From Polyangia bacterium (GTDB lineage Bacteria > Myxococcota_A > Polyangia > Nannocystales > Nannocystaceae): DNA of 64,000 nt. Positions within the stretch are counted from its first letter, which is position 1. Each line of letters opens with the position of its first letter. Shown piece after piece: positions 55,812 to 64,000 of this stretch. The position numbers were made by a program, and so were the translations under genes. The notes under the pieces are model-generated. The model was given only the letters and a program-made list of their open reading frames with translations. It did no database searches and was not told the DNA's origin. The stretch covers positions 124,001 through 188,000 of the forward strand of contig JAUIKS010000005.1 in the NCBI GenBank assembly GCA_030430565.1, in the 5' to 3' direction.

Positions 55812-56124
55812 CGAACACCGGGGGGCGGCGTGTGGCAAGTGCCGCTCTCAAGCACGGGGCTGCTGCATCGTTGTTCGACGGTTTAACCCGCGGGGCGGAG
55901 AGAGAAGGACGGGGGGCGACGCCCTGTCATTCGACCCCCCGCTCGGCCTCTGCGAGAACGGTGCTCGAGTCAGTTTGGCGCGCGCGCCGATGCGGGATCA
56001 CAGGAGTGACCCACTTCGTGGGCCGCTCCCATGCTCTTGGGGCGCTCGCTCGGACTTACTGCCGCTTCGAACAACCGAGCGATATACAGGCGCGAGAAGC
56101 GGCGAGCGACCGCCTTGAAGAAAA
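55812..56124. other. intergenic region upstream of the S9 peptidase
   Basis: No supported gene. Two 7-base inverted repeats stand out: CGGGGGG/CCCCCCG (55910-55941) and CGCTCGG/CCGAGCG (56052-56087). One may end transcription of the small membrane-protein gene that reads into this region. Confidence 0.4.
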
Positions 56125-56598
56125 TTAGCTGGCGGCTTGGCGTGGGGCTGGCGTGGGGCCGCCGAGGCGAACCGCCGCCTGCTTGCGCGCGAGCTTTCGG
56201 CTCTCGAGCTGATGGACGAAGTCCAGCGCGGACTCCTCGTTGGCGTCGTCATCAGCCGTCGCCACGAGCTCGCGCCCCTTCGCGCCGATCAGGATCACCA
56301 GCCGCCTCGTGGTCGCGTACAAGAACGCGAGCAATCCGGCCAGCACGACCAGCCCGTAGGTGAGCACGCGGTCCGTCTCGATCGAGAGCACCGCCACCAA
56401 CGCGACGGCGGCGGCGGACCACAGGAGCCACGGGGCGTGACTGCGGCCGACGCGGGCCCACTCGATGTCGTCGAGCGAGAAGGAGGTCAGCTCGACGCTG
56501 CCGCCGTCCTCGTTGTACTGCCAGACGCGGTGAGTGGTGAGCGTGAGGTCCATCCAGCGGGCGATCACGAGCTCTCCGCGTAGCAGCTTGCGGGACAT
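56125..56598 (-). CDS. small two-helix membrane protein, PH-like
   Basis: A 157-residue protein of unknown function. The N-terminal part has a beta-rich pattern (LTLTTHRVWQYNEDGG and LTSFSLDDIEWARV) reminiscent of bacterial PH-like membrane proteins, two adjacent membrane segments lie at about residues 54-92 (WLLWSAAAVALVAVLSI; LTYGLVVLAGLLAFLYAT), and the C-terminal tail is charged, ending in an Arg/Lys/Ala-rich stretch. It may be a small inner-membrane regulatory protein. No neighbour suggests a role. Confidence 0.6.
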   Translation of the reverse strand: MSRKLLRGELVIARWMDLTLTTHRVWQYNEDGGSVELTSFSLDDIEWARVGRSHAPWLLWSAAAVALVAVLSIETDRVLTYGLVVLAGLLAFLYATTRRLVILIGAKGRELVATADDDANEESALDFVHQLESRKLARKQAAVRLGGPTPAPRQAAS

Positions 56599-56776
56599 TG
56601 GGGATCCGTTCCTGATAGCTGAGCGCAGCCCGTGGGAGACGACCGCATTACCGCCTACCCGCGCTGCACGGCGATCTTACACCTGACCGCCTGGCTTTCA
56701 AGCGATGTCCCGAGAGTCCGCCCGGGGCCGCGCGATATCACGCGTACGTCCTGCTCTTTAGGACAGCAAGACGCGC

Positions 56777-59700
56777 TCAGGCCGGGGGCGCGCCGCACTC
56801 GACCGCGAAGCCCGAGCGGATGAACAGCAGGGTCACGCGCACGGACTTGGGCTCGACCTCCCACTGCTCGCCCGCCGCGCGCTGCCAGGCGCGCACGATC
56901 TCGCGGTGTGCCTTCGCGCGCTTGTCGGCGTCGCGCTGCTCCTCGATCCGGTCCCCGGGGAAGCCGATGACCCAGACCTTGGGCTCAGCCTGATCGCCCT
57001 CGAGCACGACGCGCGGGAGCACGCCGCTCTGGAGCGCGCCGCCCTCGAGGCGCGCGAAGGGGATCTCGTGCTCGACGCGCGCGCCGGGCTGACCGCCGCC
57101 GCTGAGGATCGCGCGCACGACCGCGTGCTCGAGCACCTCGTCGAACTCCTGAGCGCGCGCCTCCGCCCAGGCCTCATCGCGGGTCGGCACCGCGCGGCGC
57201 ACGAGCTCCACGCGCGCGACCGCGGCCGCGCGCGGGCTGTGCTGGTAGTCGCCGAGCCAGTCGATCTCGGCGAGCTGCGCTCGCATCGCCAGCGCGCCGT
57301 GGGTGGCCTCGGCCTCGTCGAGCGAGAGCGCGTCGGCGACCGTCTGGTTCGCGGCGGCGGCGGTGAGCGGATCCGCCGAGCGCAGCAGCGGACCCTCCGT
57401 GGGCGCGAAGGCGATCGGCAGCATGAGGCCCAGGGCCGAGGGCTCGCTGAGCTCGACCGGCTCGTCGGGGACGAGCTGCAGCGGGCGAAACCATCCGGCG
57501 TCGCCGTGGCTGTGGGTGTAGAGGACCTGGTCGGGCCCGATCGGGCCGTCGTCCTCGTCGCGCTCGATCGCGAGCGCGCTCATCAGCATCGCCGAGAGCC
57601 GGCTGGGGACCTTGCGCGCGCGCTCGCTGGGCGGGTCGACGAGCATGTAGAGGCCCTGCCGCGCGCGCGTGACCGCGACGTAGAGCAGGCACAGGCTCTC
57701 GTGCGCGAGCCGGTTGATGTGCTGTTCGAAGACCGGCGCGAGGTCCGGGAACACCGACCAGATGTCTTTCGAGACATACCTAGCGATGCGCCCGATCGGG
57801 CCGGCGTCGCCGTCGCGCTGGTAGACGACCTTGAGCGAGCGCCGCGCCGCGAGCTCGCCCTCGAGCTCGGGCAGGATCACGATGTCGAACTCGAGGCCCT
57901 TGGACTGGTGCACGGTCATGACCTGGACCGGCGAGGACGCCGGGTCGGCGACCGAGCGCGCCTGGACCATGTGAATGAAGGGGTCGAGGCGGGTGGTGCC
58001 GCGCTCGTCGTAGGTCTGCGCGAGGTCGATCAGCTGGATGCAGCGCCGGTACTGACGCTCGTCGGTGTAGGGCGCGATCGCGCGGACCCAGCGCTGGAGG
58101 GTGTTGGCGAGGCCGTCGTTGGCGATCGCGCGACGCACCCGCGCGGCGACGCGTCGGCGCCGGGTCTTCACGGCCGGCTCACGCTGCTGGGCGATCGCGA
58201 GATCGGGGCGATCACCCAGCCGCCACGCCGCGTTGACGTCATCGTCCTCGCTCGCGCCCTCGGGCTGCTCGGAGAGACCGACGACGGGCCCGAGCGGAGA
58301 GGTCTGGACGTTGAAGGCCGCGACCGTGTGGTCCGGGTGCTCGGCGACCCGCAGCATGTCGAGGATCGCGTTGACGGCCGGCGCGTCGGTGAGCGGGCCG
58401 CCGCCGCGACCGGTCGCGGGCACGTTGCGGCGGGTCGGGCCGAGCTCGAAGAGCACGCGGCTGACGGCGGAGTTGGTCCGCAGGAGCACGCCGATGGTGA
58501 GCGCGCGCTCGCCCTCGCGGCGGAGGTGACGCTGCTGGGCGTTGCGTCGGTACAGCTCCTCCACGAGGTCCGCGGCGGCCTGCAGCCGGATCGTGGTCCG
58601 GCTCTTGGAGTCCTCGCCGCGCGCGACGGTCCGCAGCTGGACGTAGCCCGGGAGCTCGGTGCGAGCCGTCGAGTGGGTCGCGAACTGCTCGTCCCAGCCG
58701 CGCGCGGCGTGGGGGAAGTCGGCGAGCGCCGCGTTGCCCGTGACGCTCCCGAAGATCTTGTTGACGACCTCCATGATCGCCGGCGACGAGCGCCAGCTCT
58801 TCGCCAGGCTCTGCTGCTCGATCACGACCTGACCGTTCGGCCTGACGAGCAGCTCGGGCAGCTTCGAGAGCACCTCGGGGCAGGCGTCGCGCCAGCCGTA
58901 GATCGACTGCTTGATGTCGCCGACCGCGAAGAACGAGCGCACCTCGGGGCTGTAGCTCACCGTCTCGTCGACGATCGGCCGCAGCGCGTTCCACTGCTGG
59001 ATGTTGGTGTCCTGCATCTCGTCGAGCAGGACGTGCTTGAGGCTGGCGTCGATGCGAAAGCAGATCTCGTCGAGCTGCCCGCGCATCTCGGCGCGCGCGA
59101 GCGCGACGGTCAGGTCGGAGAAGGTCAGCGCCTTGCGCCGCTGCTTGACGCGCTCGTAGCAGCGGTCGAACAGGGTCAAGAGCGCGTGGGTCGCGGCGGT
59201 CTGGTTGATGATCCGCTGCCGGAACACGCCCTGGGCGTGGCGGATCAGCGGCTCGTAGGCCGCGATGACGTGGTCCTCGATCGGCTTGCGGTAGTAGGCG
59301 TTGGTGCCGGCCGCGATCGGCTTGACGAGGCCCTTGCTGATGAAGACCTTCCAGGCGTCGGAGTCGCTGTTGCCGGCGATCCGGACCCGCGCGATGTCGT
59401 CTTGATGGGCCTTGATCGTGCGCTTGGGGCCTGTGGGCACGGCGTCCTCGAGGGCCGCGATCGCGGCGTCGAGGGAGTCGGAGCTGAGCAGGTTGGCCGG
59501 CGCGATCGCCCGCCACGCGCCGGCGTCTGCCTCTCGGTACAGGTCGTAGAGCGCGCTGACGGTGGCGTCGATGGTCTCGGTCACCGCGCGCTCGGAGGCG
59601 CCCTCGGTCAGCGACGCGAGCAGGTCGATGATCATGTCCGGGTCGCCCTCGGCGAGCATCATCCGGATCGCCTCGCGGCGCAGCGCGAAGGCCTCGTCCT

Positions 59701-60127
59701 CGTCGATGATCCGGCCGTCGGCGGGCAGCCCGAGCTCGAGCGCGAAGCAGCGCACGATGGTGCCGAAGAAGCTGTCGAGCGTGCGGATCTGCAGGCGGTG
59801 CAGGTTCTTCGCCATGCGATCGAGCAGCTCGAGCACGTGCTTGCGCGCGAGGTTGGGCGTCTCGATCGCCTCGCTGAGCTCCTTGCGCTTGGCGGGCGCG
59901 GACTTCGACTTCGTCGCCGACTCGGCCAGGCGCCGCAGGATTCGATCGCGGATCTCGCCGGCGGCCATCCGCGTGAACGTGCTCGCCAGGATCGCGTTGG
60001 GCGGGGCGTCGAGCGCGAGCAGCTTGAGGTAGCGGTTGGTCAGCTGGAAGGTCTTCCCGGAGCCCGCCGAGGCGAGGATGCTGACGTGCCGCAGCGACTG
60101 CGGCGTTGTGCGCTTGGCGAGGCTCAC
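56777..60127 (-). CDS. AddA-type UvrD helicase with degenerate C-terminal nuclease region
   Basis: A 1116-residue SF1A helicase of a RecBCD/AddAB-type recombination complex that processes double-strand breaks. Walker A is ILASAGSGKT at residue about 20, motif II LDEMQDTNIQQW at about 372, then GDIKQSIYGWRDA, SKGLEFDIVILPEL at about 745 and YVAVTRARQGLYML near residue 822. In AddA a C-terminal nuclease with GxxxH, IDxxxx and DYKT motifs normally follows. Here the corresponding end reads VIGFPGDRIEEQRDADKRAK and lacks DYKT, so the nuclease seems lost. GTG start at 60127 overlaps the partner's stop (GTGA). A nuclease-free AddA, leaving AddB to cut, is inferred. Confidence 0.85.
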   Translation of the reverse strand: MSLAKRTTPQSLRHVSILASAGSGKTFQLTNRYLKLLALDAPPNAILASTFTRMAAGEIRDRILRRLAESATKSKSAPAKRKELSEAIETPNLARKHVLELLDRMAKNLHRLQIRTLDSFFGTIVRCFALELGLPADGRIIDEDEAFALRREAIRMMLAEGDPDMIIDLLASLTEGASERAVTETIDATVSALYDLYREADAGAWRAIAPANLLSSDSLDAAIAALEDAVPTGPKRTIKAHQDDIARVRIAGNSDSDAWKVFISKGLVKPIAAGTNAYYRKPIEDHVIAAYEPLIRHAQGVFRQRIINQTAATHALLTLFDRCYERVKQRRKALTFSDLTVALARAEMRGQLDEICFRIDASLKHVLLDEMQDTNIQQWNALRPIVDETVSYSPEVRSFFAVGDIKQSIYGWRDACPEVLSKLPELLVRPNGQVVIEQQSLAKSWRSSPAIMEVVNKIFGSVTGNAALADFPHAARGWDEQFATHSTARTELPGYVQLRTVARGEDSKSRTTIRLQAAADLVEELYRRNAQQRHLRREGERALTIGVLLRTNSAVSRVLFELGPTRRNVPATGRGGGPLTDAPAVNAILDMLRVAEHPDHTVAAFNVQTSPLGPVVGLSEQPEGASEDDDVNAAWRLGDRPDLAIAQQREPAVKTRRRRVAARVRRAIANDGLANTLQRWVRAIAPYTDERQYRRCIQLIDLAQTYDERGTTRLDPFIHMVQARSVADPASSPVQVMTVHQSKGLEFDIVILPELEGELAARRSLKVVYQRDGDAGPIGRIARYVSKDIWSVFPDLAPVFEQHINRLAHESLCLLYVAVTRARQGLYMLVDPPSERARKVPSRLSAMLMSALAIERDEDDGPIGPDQVLYTHSHGDAGWFRPLQLVPDEPVELSEPSALGLMLPIAFAPTEGPLLRSADPLTAAAANQTVADALSLDEAEATHGALAMRAQLAEIDWLGDYQHSPRAAAVARVELVRRAVPTRDEAWAEARAQEFDEVLEHAVVRAILSGGGQPGARVEHEIPFARLEGGALQSGVLPRVVLEGDQAEPKVWVIGFPGDRIEEQRDADKRAKAHREIVRAWQRAAGEQWEVEPKSVRVTLLFIRSGFAVECGAPPA

Positions 60128-63100
60128 GCGGTCACCTCCGCCCCGCCCTCGACGTTGGCCTCGCCGCCGCCGAACACCTTGGTCTGGCAGATGTTGGCGA
60201 AGTCGTCGTTGAAGTTGCCCGGGTAGGCGTCGGCCATCTCGAACTTGCCGGCGCGGATGCTGCGGACGATGTCGCGGGCGGCGTCGAGCGCCCCCTCGAG
60301 GTCGATCGCGCTCCAGCGCGCGACCTGGACGCTGACGTCATCGGCCTTCTTGGGCAGGTTGAGGTAGGCCATCTGCACGCGCCCGGTGAAGCCGTGCTGC
60401 CCCGCGAGGTGCTGGTAGAGCGGCAGCTGCAGGTCGCACCAGATCTTCTCGCCGGTGCGCGCGCGCTGCTGGTGCGTGCGCTCGGGCGTCTTGCCAGACT
60501 CGCTGGTCTTGTAGTCGATGATCATCCAGGAGCCGTCGCGCTCGCTCTGGTCGATCCGGTCGATCTTGCCGGTGATCCGCATCTGCGCGTCGCCGGGGAT
60601 CTCGAGGTAGCTCTCCTCGGGCAGCTCGTACTCGCAGTGACGGATCCGCCAGCCGTCGGCGCGCCGACGCGCCTGCAGCCGCGCGAAGGCGTGCAGCCGG
60701 GTTCGAAGCCGCGTGAGCTGGATCCGGATCGCCGGCAGCGGCTGGGTCCCGAACTCCCGCCGCACGTGGTCGGCGAGCGTGTCGTCGAGGTACTCCGCGA
60801 TCCGCAGCCGCTCGCTGCTGTCGTTGATGCTCGGGTCGCGCCCGAAGCACTCTAAGACCTCGTGCGTGATGCTGCCGAACTGCAGCGCGTCGAGCTCGAC
60901 CGCGCTGTCCTCGACCACGCGCAGGCGCTGCACGTACTTCAGCCAGTAGCGGAACGGGCAGCGGATGTACCAGCCGAACTCGGTGACCGACATGGTCTCG
61001 AGAACAGGCATGCCGCCGGGCGGCAGCGGGACGCGAAAGCGCGACTGTGAGCCCGAGGGCGGCGCGCCGCGGGGCAGGTGCCAGCGGCGGGCGGCGGACT
61101 CGTCGGACAGCCGCAGGATCCGACGCGGGAGCTGCTCGCGCGCGCCGGCGAGCAGCAGCCGGCTGGGGGTCAGCGGCTCGCCGTCGGACGCGATCCTGCC
61201 GGTGACGATCACGCAGCGCTCGCGGCTGCGCCGGATCGACTCCAGCAGGTAGGCGTCGCGGGCGTAGCGGCGCTTGTTGTTGAGCACGCCGAGCGCCGTG
61301 CGCAGCGAGTCAGGCAAGAACGCGTCGGCGCTGACGGCCTGGGGGATCGCGCCGTCGTTGAAGCCGGCGATGATCATCGCCGGCGCGGCGTCGTGGTGGA
61401 GGTCGAGCCAGCCGAGCATCTCGATCTGCCCGGTGCGCGGCTCGTCGGGGATCCGCAGGCCGGCGGCGTAGGTCAGGACGAGGCGCACCGCGGTCGTCGC
61501 GTCGACCTCGGGCTGCAGCTCGGCGGCGGCGCTGGCGAGATGCCCGAGCGCGTGGGAGATCTCGAGGCAGGCCTTGGCCGCGTAGGCGTCCGAGCGGTGG
61601 TTGGTGCGGGTCTCGATGTCGCCGTAGGCGCGCCGCAGGACCTCGATGATGGGCTCAAACCACTCGGTCAGCGGCTGACGGGCGCCGGACAGCGGATCGA
61701 ACAGACCGTCCATGGCGCGATGCACCGCCTTGAGCAGGCGCTGCTGGTTGTCGTCGCCCGGCCACGGACCCGCGTCGAGGTCGTGGAGGTGCCGGGTGTA
61801 GTAGCGGTCGAGGAAGGAGATCCACTCGACGCGACCGATGGGTTTTTCTTTCGAATCCGTCTCGCCAACTACGGTGTCCCCAGGGTCTGCGTCGCTCGCG
61901 GGCGCGCCGAGGACCTCGTCGTCGTCGGGCGCGGCTGTCTTTGGGGTAATGTCGTCATCGGGCTCGGGCAGCGGCGCGTCGACCCGCAGCGCGCCGGCGT
62001 CCGCAGCCGCGCTCGGCTCGTCCGCCTCGGGCTCGGGCTCGGGCAGCGGCGCGTTCCCGGGAAGCGGTCCGCTGACCACGAGGTCCACGGGCGGCTCCTC
62101 ACGGGTCTCCGCCTCGGCGGACTCCGGCTTGCCCCGACGACGCCCGTAGCGGTGCAGCCAACGCTCGACGTCCGGATGCCGCAGCAAGGTCGAGAAGCTC
62201 GAGTAGCGTGGGTCCCGGAGCCAGTCGATGCCGTCGGCGAGCAGCCGGTACGGCCGGCTGCGCGCGACCGCCCGACCGCGCGGATCGTGAAGATCAAGCT
62301 CGGCCCACACGCCGGCGCGCGTCATCACCGGCGAGAGCGCCTCGTCGCCGAGACCGATCGCGATCTGCTCGGGTCGGTAGCCGCCAGAGAACCCCGCGAG
62401 GGTCTCGACCACGGCCTGCGCCTGGTCGGAGGGACGGTCGGCGACGATGATCTGATCCTCGGGGACATCGATCTCGCGGGCCCGCCACCACATCGGCTGC
62501 ACGCAGCCGAAGCTGTCGAAGCCGGGCGCGATGGACTCGGGGGCGTGCACGAGCAGCTGGCAGCGATCCTCGTAGGCGGCGAGGACCTTGCGCTGCAGCC
62601 GGTTCAGCTCGACGACGCCGATCACGGTCACGGCGCCGTTCTTCTCGGCGAAGGCGCTGGTGAACGCCGGGTCCTCGAGGCTGCGCCGACGTCGAAGGTG
62701 GGGATCGACACGACCACAATCGCGCAGCCGGGCGTGGTAGCGCCGCTCGAGCTGGACGAGCACCTCCCACCGGTCAGCTTCGCGCTCCATCCCCAGCTGG
62801 GCCGCCGTCCGCGCGACATCGGCGAAGGAGAGCAGCTCGCCCGCGAGCTCGCTGGTCACGTCGCCGATCTTGACGGCGAGGTCGTGCCACGCGGGCCAGT
62901 CGGCCTGTTCGGGGGGCTTTGGCAAGAGCGGCGCGACCATCACGGGGTCGGCCTCCCGCAGGACGTGCATCCAGGCCAAGGAGCACTCGAGCTGCGTCGC
63001 GGTCTCGCTGGTCGGCGGGACGCTCACCTCGACGAGCGCGCCCGGCGTCAACATCTTAGGCGGGACCAGCTTGATCCGTTGACGCGAGGCCTGCGAGATC

Positions 63101-63255
63101 AGGGTGTGGAGGAGCAGACGTCCGGCGCGGGTGCCCGGGAGCACGCAGCGCAGCTCTCGCAGGTCGCAACGCCCCCCGGCGGCGTGGCGCTCGATCAGCC
63201 ACGTCGCTGTGGCCGGGATCAGCGGCCTGCTCCAGTCCAACCAATGCCGTTGCAT
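60124..63255 (-). CDS. AddB-type PD-(D/E)XK exonuclease subunit
   Basis: A 1043-residue partner of the AddA-type helicase. The N-terminal part resembles the inactivated helicase of AddB proteins (WSRPLIPATATWL; LRCVLPGTRAGRLLL). The C-terminal nuclease has the full motif set: SVTEFGWYIRCPFRYWLKYV, GSITHEVLECFG near residue 805, and RITGKIDRIDQSERDGSW with IIDYKTSES (Asp, Asp-x-Lys) near residue 900. One cysteine sits in RCPFRYW but the usual four-cysteine iron-sulphur set of AddB is incomplete. The ATG at 63255 gives MQRHWLDWSRPL, the family-typical beginning. Coupled to the helicase by GTGA. Confidence 0.85.
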   Translation of the reverse strand: MQRHWLDWSRPLIPATATWLIERHAAGGRCDLRELRCVLPGTRAGRLLLHTLISQASRQRIKLVPPKMLTPGALVEVSVPPTSETATQLECSLAWMHVLREADPVMVAPLLPKPPEQADWPAWHDLAVKIGDVTSELAGELLSFADVARTAAQLGMEREADRWEVLVQLERRYHARLRDCGRVDPHLRRRRSLEDPAFTSAFAEKNGAVTVIGVVELNRLQRKVLAAYEDRCQLLVHAPESIAPGFDSFGCVQPMWWRAREIDVPEDQIIVADRPSDQAQAVVETLAGFSGGYRPEQIAIGLGDEALSPVMTRAGVWAELDLHDPRGRAVARSRPYRLLADGIDWLRDPRYSSFSTLLRHPDVERWLHRYGRRRGKPESAEAETREEPPVDLVVSGPLPGNAPLPEPEPEADEPSAAADAGALRVDAPLPEPDDDITPKTAAPDDDEVLGAPASDADPGDTVVGETDSKEKPIGRVEWISFLDRYYTRHLHDLDAGPWPGDDNQQRLLKAVHRAMDGLFDPLSGARQPLTEWFEPIIEVLRRAYGDIETRTNHRSDAYAAKACLEISHALGHLASAAAELQPEVDATTAVRLVLTYAAGLRIPDEPRTGQIEMLGWLDLHHDAAPAMIIAGFNDGAIPQAVSADAFLPDSLRTALGVLNNKRRYARDAYLLESIRRSRERCVIVTGRIASDGEPLTPSRLLLAGAREQLPRRILRLSDESAARRWHLPRGAPPSGSQSRFRVPLPPGGMPVLETMSVTEFGWYIRCPFRYWLKYVQRLRVVEDSAVELDALQFGSITHEVLECFGRDPSINDSSERLRIAEYLDDTLADHVRREFGTQPLPAIRIQLTRLRTRLHAFARLQARRRADGWRIRHCEYELPEESYLEIPGDAQMRITGKIDRIDQSERDGSWMIIDYKTSESGKTPERTHQQRARTGEKIWCDLQLPLYQHLAGQHGFTGRVQMAYLNLPKKADDVSVQVARWSAIDLEGALDAARDIVRSIRAGKFEMADAYPGNFNDDFANICQTKVFGGGEANVEGGAEVTA

Positions 63256-63465
63256 CAAACGTCGCGTCGCGTACAGGGACACAGCAGCAGCCCGGCACAT
63301 CGCCGAGTGCACGCTTGGTATTGCAAGCTAGGCAATCGAGTGTGCTTGTGCAAGCGTTTCCCGCGCCCAAGGCGAGGCAAAACGCCGGCCGAGTAAACTG
63401 GCTCACGGGTTTTTGATCGGCCGCGAACGGCCGCGGCTCACCCGACCGCGACGCGACGCTGTCCG

Positions 63466-63888
63466 CTAGCGGCGATCCTCGACGTGCACGACCGTCGGCG
63501 TCAGGCCGTCGGCGTCCCGCATCGTCCTCCCGTACATACCGACGACGACCTCTGGAGGCGTGGTCGTCGTGAAGACCTCGGGGGGGATGTAGTTGAGGAT
63601 GTCGGGGTGATGTCCGGTGACGACCCAGCCCGCGACGTCCGCCAAGGGGATCACGGAGAATTCTGTCGCCGAGGAGTTCGGGACCACCGGTCCGTAGACC
63701 TCGACCACCGCCTGCGCCGCCCCCGCGAGGTCGACCTCCGCGGACGGGTTTGGGAGGATGACGCACGTGCCGTGTTCAAACAGCACCCAGCTCTTGTGGG
63801 CGCCGATCAGGATCGTTCGCCACACCCGAACCAAGGACTTCAGCGCCTGCTGGTCCTCGTCGGGCTTCGTGTCATCGCTGGCGTCCAT
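63466..63888 (-). CDS. conserved-looking small protein, unknown function
   Basis: A 140-residue protein with an alpha/beta pattern (VWRTILIGAHKSWVLFEHGTCVIL near residue 25 and VVEVYGPVVPNSSATEFSVI near residue 70) and no membrane segment or signal peptide. ATG at 63888 is preferred; an in-frame codon at 63930 would add fourteen residues. The central W-V-L-F-E-H-G-T-C-V pattern recalls immunity- or effector-associated proteins of myxobacteria, but I cannot name a family. It lies near the right edge, with no neighbour on its left in the same orientation closer than 200 bases. Confidence 0.6.
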   Translation of the reverse strand: MDASDDTKPDEDQQALKSLVRVWRTILIGAHKSWVLFEHGTCVILPNPSAEVDLAGAAQAVVEVYGPVVPNSSATEFSVIPLADVAGWVVTGHHPDILNYIPPEVFTTTTPPEVVVGMYGRTMRDADGLTPTVVHVEDRR

Positions 63889-64000
63889 CCCCAAACTCAC
63901 GACCACCGCACGCCGCGCCGGCTGCGTCACAAACGAATCACGATTCTACCGACATGCGCAGCTTCGAGCACGAAACAGGAGCCCGCGCTGTCACCGCTAT

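Noticed and set aside
56906..60226. An 1106-residue plus-strand frame opposite the AddA-type gene
   Set aside because: The minus-strand frame has every helicase motif; the plus frame has none and is Arg/Leu/Asp-biased shadow coding.

Overview
This 64 kb window is GC-rich chromosomal DNA with densely packed genes in short operons, no rRNA, no insertion sequence and no CRISPR array. I infer a myxobacterium (Myxococcota), probably of the Nannocystis/Plesiocystis/Enhygromyxa group. The evidence is a von Willebrand A surface protein with a MYXO-CTERM-type tail, Cys-rich lipoproteins with Asp-Gly and acidic repeats, a B12-dependent ribonucleotide reductase, and several large HTTM-domain membrane proteins. 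The assignment rests on protein style only; no 16S gene is present.

Layout. 1-3.2 kb: two DNA methyltransferase genes of a restriction/defence-type locus; the first runs off the left edge. 3.2-5.5 kb: an O-antigen-ligase-type membrane protein. 6.0-7.5 kb: an array of twelve tRNA genes (Arg, two Pro, six Leu, three Tyr-like) built by tandem duplication, with unusual Leu(AAG) and Tyr-like members. 7.5-9.7 kb: ispA-xseB, divergent from a Fur-family regulator and a small Cys-rich membrane protein. 9.7-13 kb: two lipoproteins, a membrane-anchored retropepsin-like protease and a membrane protein. 13.1-18.2 kb: class I lysyl-tRNA synthetase, a beta-helix protein, greB and an HSDL2-like reductase. 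18.2-24 kb: an FHA protein with minisatellite repeats, then ftsE-ftsX-ctpA-divergent polysaccharide deacetylase, a cell-division/peptidoglycan operon.

24-31.8 kb: nrdJ with a paired NrdR box upstream, then an RND/MMPL exporter, an SGNH hydrolase and a winged-helix-like protein. 32.5-38.4 kb: monothiol glutaredoxin, a (DG)n lipoprotein, a Cys-rich lipoprotein, a patatin-like phospholipase and a DUF5916 outer-membrane protein. 38.7-42.5 kb: an isocitrate/isopropylmalate-type dehydrogenase and a HelD-like helicase. 42.7-47.9 kb: the MYXO-CTERM VWA protein and an M28 peptidase. 47.9-53.5 kb: a three-gene HTTM operon in which one gene fuses two domains that the other two genes carry separately. 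53.6-56.6 kb: an S9 peptidase and a small membrane protein. 56.8-63.3 kb: an AddA/AddB-type helicase-nuclease pair whose AddA partner seems to have lost its nuclease site.

The most unusual items are the tRNA array (inosine-type Leu(AAG) copies and Tyr-like tRNAs with C1:G72 and no U8), the fused/split HTTM operon, the methyltransferase with SDGGYG in place of DPPY, and the nrdJ control region with NrdR- and DnaA-box-like sites.
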